A DNA stretch of 5,379 nucleotides from positions 1-5,379 of the forward strand of contig DNLN01000127.1 in NCBI GenBank assembly GCA_003488465.1, written 5' to 3'. The DNA is from Sutterella sp. (GTDB taxonomy: Bacteria > Pseudomonadota > Gammaproteobacteria > Burkholderiales > Burkholderiaceae_F). The stretch's first letter is position 1. Every line of letters begins with the position of its first letter. A program made the position numbers and the translations under genes. The notes under the pieces are model-generated. The model saw only the letters and a program-made list of their open reading frames with translations, was not told where the DNA came from and did no database searches. Below, one piece after another: positions 1 to 5,012 of this stretch.

Positions 1-687
1 GGCAAGCGCCTGCACCTCGCGCATGGCGCCGATCATCCGGTCGCGCACGGGGCCCGGCTTCTGGACGGTTGAGAAGTCGCCGCGCGCCACCATCACCGTC
101 TGGTTGACGCCGACATTGAGCATCCACTTGGCCCACATGCGGCGCATGATGTCCTGCTCGTGCACGAAGGGGAGCTTCACGCGGGTGAAGAATTCCTCAA
201 GCGCGAGAAGGGCGGGTTTGTTCTGCTCGCGCCCGGCGGGCAAGCCAAGGCAAAGTTCGCCGATGTGCGAGTAGACGAGCGTCGTGCCGCGCTTCAAGGC
301 GTCCATGCCCTGGGCGACGGACCAGACGACGCGCCCCTTGCCGAGGCCCTTCTCGATCATCTCCTCGCTCACGATGCCGTTCAGAACCGAGACGATGACG
401 GTCTCGGGGCCGGTGACGGGACGGGCAAGCTTGATGGCCTCATCAAGCTGCGTGCACTTCACGGCGAACAGCACGAGATCGGCCGTATCCCGGTAGGAGG
501 CGGGCGTTTCGTAGCGGAAGGGACACGTTCTGCCGTTGGAGATCACGTGCTGGCTGCGGTACAGATGGACTCGCTCCGCGTCGGCAAGGAACACCACCTC
601 GCGAAAGCCGATTTCGCGTGCGAGCGCTTCCCCGTACATGATGCCCAGTGCTCCGCGGCCGATGATGACAACCTTCTCGATGCGCAT
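1..687 (-). CDS. panE: 2-dehydropantoate 2-reductase family protein (ketopantoate reductase), C-terminus missing
   Basis: This is the N-terminal 229 residues of an ApbA/PanE-type NADPH-dependent reductase; the frame is still open at the left edge. The family is about 300 residues long, so some 70-90 C-terminal residues lie outside. Seen: a Rossmann start VVIIGRGALG (residues 6-15, GxGxxG), FAVKCTQ with Lys77 where E. coli PanE has Lys72, VLNGI with Asn103, and KWMLNVGVNQ at 187-196. Lys187, Asn191 and Asn195 match the spacing of the PanE catalytic Lys176 and its substrate-binding Asn180 and Asn184. Known: PanE reduces ketopantoate to pantoate in the cytoplasm for pantothenate and CoA synthesis. 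The start ATG at 687 follows AAGGAGG by 6 nt. The gene sits 29 nt after the mogA-esterase fusion and is probably the last visible gene of that operon. The fold and family are clear. Many family members are paralogues with unproven substrates, so the PanE role itself is inferred. Confidence 0.85.
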   Translation of the reverse strand, partial: MRIEKVVIIGRGALGIMYGEALAREIGFREVVFLADAERVHLYRSQHVISNGRTCPFRYETPASYRDTADLVLFAVKCTQLDEAIKLARPVTGPETVIVSVLNGIVSEEMIEKGLGKGRVVWSVAQGMDALKRGTTLVYSHIGELCLGLPAGREQNKPALLALEEFFTRVKLPFVHEQDIMRRMWAKWMLNVGVNQTVMVARGDFSTVQKPGPVRDRMIGAMREVQALA

Positions 688-693
688 CGGGAA

Positions 694-700
694 CCTCCTT
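694..700 (-). promoter_or_regulatory. Strong Shine-Dalgarno site for the panE-like gene
   Basis: AAGGAGG on the minus strand ends 6 nt before the ATG at 687. It fixes the start codon and suggests efficient independent initiation even though the gene is likely co-transcribed with the fusion gene upstream. No promoter or terminator hairpin is evident in the 29-nt gap. Confidence 0.75.
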
Positions 701-716
701 TGTGTCGTGGATCCTG

Positions 717-2267
717 CTACGGCTCAAGCGCCGCGTTCATGAATTTCACGAGATCGCTCATTTCGTTGTTGACGAGCTCGTGGTCCATGTCGTATTCGCG
801 CCAGATGACGGTGTGAACGAGCTGAGAGGCGCACTTGGCGCCGTGCCGCGCAAGGGGCAGCGGCAGAATGCTGTCAAAGGCGCCGTGCGCCATGAAGACG
901 GGCGTTGCGCGGGCCGCCTGGGAGAGGTCGCGCTCAAGGGCGGAGGCCGCCGGCAGATAGCCCGACAGGCAGATGATGCCCGCAAGCGTGCGCGCCTGGC
1001 GCAGTCCGCTGTAAAGCGCCATCGCCGCGCCCTGGCTGAATCCTCCGAGGAAGATCCGCTCGGCGGGCGTTCCCGTCGAGATCACTTCATTGATGACCTG
1101 GGAGATGCGAAGGTGCATCGCAGCCAGTCCCTTCACGTCTTCGCTCCCGGCGGCCATGTTCTTGGGCACGTTGAACCAGGCGGGCAGGATCTGGCGGTCA
1201 ACCCAGTCGACGGGAATTTCGGGCGCGTAGGGCAGGATGAACCGGGCGGCCGGGCCACCGAGGTCGTAGAGCTCCTGCGCAAGAGGCGCAAAGTCCTCGG
1301 GCGTTGCGCCCATGCCGTGCAGCCAGACGACCGTGCATGCCGCGTCGCCCCCGTTCACGGGATCCTTCACGAGCACGTCAAGGGGATCGATGCGCGTGCC
1401 GGGATTGGCGGCGTACAGGGGAACGCCGCGATCCTGGGGCCTTGCGGTGATGACCTTTTCAGCCGGGGCGTTGTCCGAAGCGGGGCGCTCCGGCACCCGG
1501 ACGATCTGGCTCGGAGCGCTTGCGGCCGGCTCATGAACGGGAGGCCGGAGCGCATCGGCCGAAAACCCCGGCACGGCCGAGCCGGCGTTTCTTTCCGCGA
1601 TCTGCCGCTCGGCCGCCTTTGCGGCCTGCTCGTACTCGGGCGGCACGGGCCGGGAGACTGGTCTTTTCGCGCTCTTCGGACGGAAGGCCTCGATGATGTC
1701 CGGATCGGTTTCGATGTAGGGGCCGCCGATGAGATCGATGCAGTAGGGGATCGAGGCGAAGAGACCGGCTTCGATCACTTCGCCGGACTCGCTCCTCAAG
1801 CCCCCCAGGGTCTCGGAAATCGACTTCGGCCGCCCGGGAAGGTTCACGATGAGGGCGCTGTGCTCGGCGCTCTCGCGCAGCACCGCGACCTGACGCGAGA
1901 GAATCGCGGTCGGCACGAACCGGAGCGAGATGCGGCGCATCTGCTCGGCAAATCCGGGCATCTCGCGCGTGGCGACGGCAAGCGTCGCCTCGGGCGTCAC
2001 GTCGCGGCGGGCCGGCCCCGTGCCGCCCGTGGTGAACACGAGGTCGCAGCCGACGTTGTCGACGAGTTCGCGCAGCGTGTCTTCAATCTGGTAGCGCTCA
2101 TCGGGGATGAGCCGCGTGTGAACCTGCAGCGGCGTGGTGATCGCGTCGCGGCACCAGGCTTCAAGGGCGGGGATGCCTTCATCGCGGTATTCTCCGCGGC
2201 TTGCCCGGTCGGAGATCGAAACCAGGCCAAGGATGAGTTCATCGGGGGTGTTGCGGACTGCGCGCAT
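717..2267 (-). CDS. mogA: Fusion protein: molybdopterin adenylyltransferase (MogA) + alpha/beta-hydrolase carboxylesterase
   Basis: A single 516-residue frame holds two enzymes. Residues 11-202 are a nearly complete MogA, strongly similar to E. coli MogA (about 195 residues): LGLVSISDRAS, TRLIPDE with Asp56, TTGGTGPARRDVTP (79-92) with Asp89, FVPTAILSRQV and AFRPKSA. Asp56 and Asp89 correspond to E. coli Asp49 and Asp82. MogA adenylylates molybdopterin before molybdate insertion. Residues about 205-300 form a Pro/Ala/Glu-rich linker with no recognised motif. Residues about 301-516 are a phospholipase/carboxylesterase-type hydrolase: WLHGMG (315-320, oxyanion loop), GGFSQGAAM with nucleophile Ser411, HGAFDSILP with Asp465, and EYDMDHE with His496, a complete catalytic triad. 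The hydrolase substrate is unknown. There is no Met codon between residues 110 and 319, so separate ATG initiation of the second half is unlikely. Start ATG 2267 lies 3 nt after the yjgA stop, with AGGAG upstream. No signal peptide, so cytoplasmic. Confidence 0.9.
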   Translation of the reverse strand: MRAVRNTPDELILGLVSISDRASRGEYRDEGIPALEAWCRDAITTPLQVHTRLIPDERYQIEDTLRELVDNVGCDLVFTTGGTGPARRDVTPEATLAVATREMPGFAEQMRRISLRFVPTAILSRQVAVLRESAEHSALIVNLPGRPKSISETLGGLRSESGEVIEAGLFASIPYCIDLIGGPYIETDPDIIEAFRPKSAKRPVSRPVPPEYEQAAKAAERQIAERNAGSAVPGFSADALRPPVHEPAASAPSQIVRVPERPASDNAPAEKVITARPQDRGVPLYAANPGTRIDPLDVLVKDPVNGGDAACTVVWLHGMGATPEDFAPLAQELYDLGGPAARFILPYAPEIPVDWVDRQILPAWFNVPKNMAAGSEDVKGLAAMHLRISQVINEVISTGTPAERIFLGGFSQGAAMALYSGLRQARTLAGIICLSGYLPAASALERDLSQAARATPVFMAHGAFDSILPLPLARHGAKCASQLVHTVIWREYDMDHELVNNEMSDLVKFMNAALEP

Positions 2268-2270
2268 GGC

Positions 2271-2855
2271 TTATTCATTCTCCTTATTCGTGGATTCGGA
2301 AGCCTTCTCAAGGTCAAGAGCCGGGAGCTCGAGTTCATAGAGCGCCTTGTAAAGCAGGCGGGCGCTCTTTGGCGGCTTGCCATCGGCGGCCTCCCTGCGG
2401 GCGGCCCGCACAAGCTGGCGGATGCGCTGGATGTCGGCCTGCGGGTGCAGCGAGGCATACCCCGTGAGGGCCTCGTCCCCGGCGAGCATCGCCTCGCGCA
2501 GCTTCTCGGCGCGGTGCATCGCGGCCACCGCGGCATGGGACTCGCCCGTCACGCGGTCGATCGCCTCGCGCACGGCATCCCTGTCGAGCCGGCGCATCAG
2601 CTTGCCGATCAGCTGGAGCTGGCGGCGCTTGGCGCCGAAGGACTTCATCCGGGCGTAGTCGTTGATCGCGTCCCGGATGTCATCGGGAATGTCAATGCGG
2701 GCGAACTGGTCGGCGGGCATCCGGGTGAGCTCTTCGCCAAGCTTTTGCATGGCTTCGCTCTGGCGCTTGAGTTCGGATTTCGAGGGACCGAGGTCGACAT
2801 CCTCGTCGTCCTCGTCATATTCGGCGCGGGTGTCGTAAAAGGCTTTTCTTGTCAT
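2271..2855 (-). CDS. darP: Dual-action ribosomal maturation protein DarP (YjgA, DUF615)
   Basis: This 194-residue protein matches YjgA of E. coli (183 residues) over its whole length. Seen: an acidic N-terminal stretch (11-21), SKSELKR (25-31), the hallmark KRRQLQLIGKLMR (76-88), a charged helical middle, and KPPKSAR (160-166) followed by a helix ending in a polar tail. Known: YjgA/DarP associates with late precursors of the 50S ribosomal subunit and promotes its maturation. The frame stays open upstream to an ATG at 2963, but the 36 extra residues are basic, compositionally odd and absent from the family. ATG 2855 gives MTRKAFYD, close to the E. coli start MTKQPED, so it is chosen even though no good Shine-Dalgarno site precedes it. 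The stop is 3 nt before the mogA-esterase ATG, indicating translational coupling. It probably opens the downstream operon. Confidence 0.93.
   Translation of the reverse strand: MTRKAFYDTRAEYDEDDEDVDLGPSKSELKRQSEAMQKLGEELTRMPADQFARIDIPDDIRDAINDYARMKSFGAKRRQLQLIGKLMRRLDRDAVREAIDRVTGESHAAVAAMHRAEKLREAMLAGDEALTGYASLHPQADIQRIRQLVRAARREAADGKPPKSARLLYKALYELELPALDLEKASESTNKENE
2280..2284 (-). promoter_or_regulatory. Shine-Dalgarno for the mogA-esterase gene, inside the yjgA 3' end
   Basis: AGGAG lies within the last codons of yjgA, 12 nt before ATG 2267. The spacing is slightly long. With only 3 nt between the yjgA stop and this ATG, terminating ribosomes probably help initiation on the fusion gene. 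Confidence 0.5.
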
Positions 2856-2890
2856 GAATCGTATTGGTTGCGGAAAAAATCGTCGGGTGA

Positions 2891-2904
2891 GCGCGCAAGC
2901 GCGC
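2891..2904. repeat. Inverted repeat GCGCGC-N2-GCGCGC in the yjgA leader
   Basis: A perfect 6-bp GC-only inverted repeat with a 2-base centre lies 36 nt before the yjgA ATG. On the minus strand an 11-nt spacer and then six T residues (2879-2874) follow. It could be a weak terminator or attenuator in front of yjgA, or a protein-binding palindrome. The spacing is too long for a standard intrinsic terminator. Confidence 0.35.
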
Positions 2905-2906
2905 AG

Positions 2907-2926
2907 TCTAGAGCGGATTCTAGAGC
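2907..2926. repeat. Direct repeat pair TCTAGAGC with 12-bp period
   Basis: Two identical 8-bp copies at 2907-2914 and 2919-2926 are separated by GGAT. Because TCTAGA is palindromic, the pair can also be read as inverted half-sites. CTAG is generally rare in proteobacterial genomes, so two copies within 20 bp in a putative promoter are notable. It may be an operator; this is not shown. Confidence 0.4.
2917..2922 (-). promoter_or_regulatory. Possible -10 element for yjgA
   Basis: TAGAAT on the minus strand (5 of 6 matches to TATAAT) lies 61 nt before the yjgA ATG and overlaps the TCTAGAGC repeats. At the proper distance upstream there is only a T-rich stretch and no good -35 box, so this is a weak prediction. 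Confidence 0.25.
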
Positions 2927-2965
2927 AACGGGTGGAGGGAAAAACGGCGGCTGCGGGGAGCATTC

Positions 2966-2994
2966 GGGGCGTCTTGCGCGGCGCAGGACGCCCC
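2966..2994. other. GC-rich intergenic hairpin downstream of the orphan gene
   Basis: The arms GGGGCGTCTTGCGC (2966-2979) and GCGCAGGACGCCCC (2981-2994) pair over 14 positions with one imperfect pair. On minus-strand RNA this is a C-A mismatch, and the innermost pairs would open into a loop. It lies about 50 nt past the orphan gene's stop and could mark or protect the 3' end of that mRNA. No T tract follows on either strand; the T6 tract on the minus strand precedes it, so it is not a canonical terminator. Confidence 0.4.
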
Positions 2995-3042
2995 CCGAAA
3001 AAATGCTGGGGAAACGGGCTGGCTCAAGGCCTCAGGCAAGGC

Positions 3043-4023
3043 CTAGCGGCTGCGCAGTTCGGCTTCGAACTCGATCAGTTTTCTCGTGCGCATGTCGATA
3101 TCCTGGCCGCTTGCCCGCAGGCACTCCACGAGGCGGTCAAGGCATCCGTTCCTGAGGGCTGCCGAGTACGCATTGCAAGAGATCCTGACGTAGTTGAGCA
3201 GGGCCAGCCGGATATGGTGCTCGATCTGCTTCTTGCCGGGATCCTGAAGGGACGGCGACTCAAGGCTGGAGAGGGTGAGTCCGGTCTTTTCCCGAAGCAC
3301 TTCAAGCAGGGTGGTTTGCCGGGGACCGACGCCTTCAAGCGCTGCGCGGCCGGCGCTGAGGGCAGCCAGCTTCTTTTTCTCCTGCTCGGCAGCCTTTTTG
3401 ATTTCCTCGTCCGCCTGTTCGACCGTCTTGTCAGGAACCGGCGTGACCAAACCCAAGGTAAGGAGCTTGACGCATGCCAGGACTGCCTTGAGCTCTTCCA
3501 TGGCTCTGTCCATCACCTCGAGGCTTTCAGCCGCGGCCGCGGCATTGAGTTCGTTGCGGATGACCTCGAGCTTGTTGCGGTAGAAGCCCTGCTCGGGATC
3601 GTCGCTGGTGTAGAGACTTGCCTTGCCGATGATGGCTGCGATGCGCCTTTGCGTGAGGGGCTTGCCGGAAGTGACGGTTCCCTCGTCGCCCGAGACGCCG
3701 AAGGAGTCGCGCTTGAGGACGTCCTTGCCAAGAAGCGTCTCAAGATTGTCCATGAACTCCCGGGAGAACGTGACCTTGCCGTTTTTTTCCGAGATGCCGG
3801 ACAGGCCGAAGGCCTGGCCGAGCGACTTGAGCAGTTCGGTCCGGGTTCTGTTGTTCTCCTCGGCCCTTGCCTCATCTCTGCCGGAGGCGCTGCCGAAAAC
3901 ATGGTACTTCGTGTCGGACTTGAGCTCGCTGCCGTCTTCGCTGATCTGGGCGATGGAGTTTGCGCTGCCGAAATTGAGGTTTTGAAACTTGCTGAGCGCG
4001 GAAGGATCGATATCGTTGGGCAT
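3043..4023 (-). CDS. Hypothetical protein, 326 residues, family not recognised
   Basis: I do not recognise this protein. It starts at ATG 4023, 5 nt after a strong AAGGAG, which excludes the longer open frame back to 4137. There is no signal peptide. Visible regions: a polar Ser/Asn/Glu-rich N-terminus (1-62); a helical part with GQAFGLSGISEKNGKVTF (69-86) and a compact motif TVTSGKPLTQRRIAAII (116-132); an Ala-rich helix (160-182) running into a hydrophobic stretch with one Lys (about 178-197), too weak to call a membrane segment; a Lys/Glu-rich probable coiled coil (200-230); and a helical C-terminus with four cysteines (183, 283, 294 and 301). No nuclease, protease or transport motif is seen. 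Sampled rows show lower G+C (about 52-63%) than the neighbouring fusion gene. It has its own putative promoter and sits alone between two housekeeping gene pairs, so it may be lineage-specific. A cytosolic structural or secreted-effector role is possible but unsupported. Confidence 0.8.
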   Translation of the reverse strand: MPNDIDPSALSKFQNLNFGSANSIAQISEDGSELKSDTKYHVFGSASGRDEARAEENNRTRTELLKSLGQAFGLSGISEKNGKVTFSREFMDNLETLLGKDVLKRDSFGVSGDEGTVTSGKPLTQRRIAAIIGKASLYTSDDPEQGFYRNKLEVIRNELNAAAAAESLEVMDRAMEELKAVLACVKLLTLGLVTPVPDKTVEQADEEIKKAAEQEKKKLAALSAGRAALEGVGPRQTTLLEVLREKTGLTLSSLESPSLQDPGKKQIEHHIRLALLNYVRISCNAYSAALRNGCLDRLVECLRASGQDIDMRTRKLIEFEAELRSR

Positions 4024-4028
4024 GGGAA

Positions 4029-4034
4029 CTCCTT
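4029..4034 (-). promoter_or_regulatory. Strong Shine-Dalgarno site for the orphan gene
   Basis: AAGGAG on the minus strand ends 5 nt before ATG 4023. This decides the start at MPNDIDPS rather than the upstream in-frame ATG at 4137, which would lie before the likely promoter. Confidence 0.75.
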
Positions 4035-4092
4035 GTGGAACGACGGGCAGCGTCCGCGGCAGGGCGGAGGGCCGATGCGTCAGGATGTCTCC

Positions 4093-4121
4093 ATTGTAGT
4101 AGCGAAAAGGCCAGATCAGAA
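4093..4121 (-). promoter_or_regulatory. Putative promoter of the orphan gene
   Basis: TACAAT (4098-4093, minus strand; 5 of 6 to TATAAT) is preceded at 17 bp by TTCTGA (4121-4116), a poor -35 match. The implied transcript would begin near 4086 and have a leader of about 60 nt. It lies in the 163-bp gap after lpxH (4024-4186), where no terminator hairpin with a T tract is visible, so read-through from lpxH is also possible. Confidence 0.4.
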
Positions 4122-4186
4122 ACTCAAGCGCCGACACCGTAATTCGCCGTTCTGGCCAGGCGATGGAAGGCGTTGCTGCAGTTCGG

Positions 4187-4996
4187 TCAGAACCAGCCCG
4201 AACCGGAGACGATGACTTGCGGTTCGTCGGCGTCGTTCAGAACCACCCAGCCGCGGCGCAGGGGCTTTGCGCGGTCAAGATCCCAGTCGGGAATCACCGC
4301 CCGAAGGAAACCTTCTTCCCTGTGCAGGGCGGGGCGGTGCGTGTGACCATGGATGACCGAGGTGCAGTTGAAGCGCTCGAGATCGGCGCGCACGGACTCG
4401 GCCACCACGTCCATCATTTCCTTGGTTCTAATTTGTTTATCTTTTGATGACTGATTTCGCAGTGATTTTGCATACTCAATGCGTTCTTTTACAGTCATCT
4501 TGAGTCCCTTTCTCTGGAACTCCACGCTGTGCATCTCGGCGCGGCCCTTCTGGTAGGCGGCGTCCAGCGTGCACCATTCGTCTCCGTGCGCGAGCAGGAT
4601 TCTCGTCCCGCGCTCGGTCGTGATGGCGATCGGAGCCTTGATCATGACGGCTCCGCACATGCGTGCGAGATCCTCGCCCATCATGAAGTCGCGGTTGCCC
4701 TGCATGAGGTAGAGGCGGTGCCCGCGGCGCGCGTACCGGTCAAGTTCGTTGATGAGGATCCTTGCCGGCCTGGCGGCATCGTCGCCGATCCAGTACTCGA
4801 AGAGGTCTCCCAGGATGAAAAGCTCGCGGTAGCGCGAAGCCCGGGTGCGCAGAAACCACAGGAACGCCGCGAGCGTCTTCCAGTTGCGGCCCGAAAGATG
4901 CAGATCGGAGATGAAAATTGGCCGCCTGACCGGCGGAATCTCATCGACTCCGGCTAGCGCAGGCGGCTCAAGACGAAGTGGGCCCTGTTCGTACAT
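4187..4996 (-). CDS. lpxH: UDP-2,3-diacylglucosamine diphosphatase LpxH
   Basis: LpxH cleaves UDP-2,3-diacylglucosamine to lipid X and UMP at the inner face of the cytoplasmic membrane, an essential lipid A step. All calcineurin-like metallophosphatase motifs are present in the 269-residue protein: FISDLHLS with Asp31 and His33, LGDLFEYWIGDD with Asp64, QGNRDFMMG with Asn101, LLAHGDEWCTLD with His137, and IHGHTHRP with His218 and His220. DLFEYWIGDD and the GNRDF pattern are typical of LpxH rather than other phosphatases. The protein is longer than E. coli LpxH (240): about 24 residues precede the first strand. No in-frame Met or GTG offers a shorter start, so ATG 4996 is kept, though its Shine-Dalgarno is weak. 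Residues about 145-195, the lid region, diverge from the usual sequence, and the DNA for residues 166-192 is strikingly AT-rich. ppiB lies 16 nt upstream, and the two are likely co-transcribed. Confidence 0.95.
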   Translation of the reverse strand: MYEQGPLRLEPPALAGVDEIPPVRRPIFISDLHLSGRNWKTLAAFLWFLRTRASRYRELFILGDLFEYWIGDDAARPARILINELDRYARRGHRLYLMQGNRDFMMGEDLARMCGAVMIKAPIAITTERGTRILLAHGDEWCTLDAAYQKGRAEMHSVEFQRKGLKMTVKERIEYAKSLRNQSSKDKQIRTKEMMDVVAESVRADLERFNCTSVIHGHTHRPALHREEGFLRAVIPDWDLDRAKPLRRGWVVLNDADEPQVIVSGSGWF

Positions 4997-5012
4997 GGCA
5001 GCGCACGGCGGC

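Larger units (their letters stand above)
2856..3042. other. Non-coding gap between the orphan gene and yjgA, with short repeats and hairpins
   Basis: This 187-bp stretch holds no credible gene. Seen: two AGGCCT boxes (3027-3032 and 3039-3044) that could form a hairpin overlapping the orphan gene's stop; a GC-rich hairpin (2966-2994); TCTAGAGC twice in direct orientation (2907-2914 and 2919-2926); the inverted repeat GCGCGC-AA-GCGCGC (2891-2904); and three minus-strand T tracts (2998-3003, 2940-2944, 2874-2879). None of the T tracts directly follows a hairpin, so no textbook intrinsic terminator can be named. The region likely contains the end of the orphan gene's transcript and the yjgA promoter. 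Confidence 0.6.

Noticed and set aside
160..816. Open frame on the + strand across the panE-like gene
   Set aside because: The minus strand here encodes a reductase with correctly placed catalytic residues; the + frame has no motif or ribosome binding site.
1368..1655. Sequencing frameshift or missed stop making two genes look like one
   Set aside because: Both domains are in the same frame with a continuous linker, and no internal ATG or ribosome binding site for the second domain is visible. It cannot be fully excluded without raw reads.
2856..2963. Upstream start of yjgA at 2963, adding 36 residues
   Set aside because: The extra segment is absent from the family and would encode the repeat- and hairpin-rich intergenic DNA.
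2966..2994. Intrinsic bidirectional terminator
   Set aside because: The T tract on the minus strand precedes the hairpin rather than following it, and on the + strand an A tract follows; neither orientation fits.
702..3155. Very long open frame on the + strand (over 800 codons) antisense to yjgA and the mogA-esterase fusion
   Set aside because: It is a shadow of GC-rich coding DNA. Its translation is rich in Arg, Gly and Ala without recognisable domains, it crosses an intergenic gap, and the opposite strand encodes clear enzyme families.
4024..4137. Upstream start of the orphan gene at 4137
   Set aside because: ATG 4023 has AAGGAG at ideal spacing, and the best -10 element lies between the two ATGs.
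2854..4215. Open frame on the + strand antisense to the orphan gene
   Set aside because: The minus frame has a promoter candidate, a strong Shine-Dalgarno and sensible protein composition. The + frame runs through a hairpin-rich gap and has no supporting signal. Because the orphan protein is unrecognised, this rejection is slightly less certain than the others.
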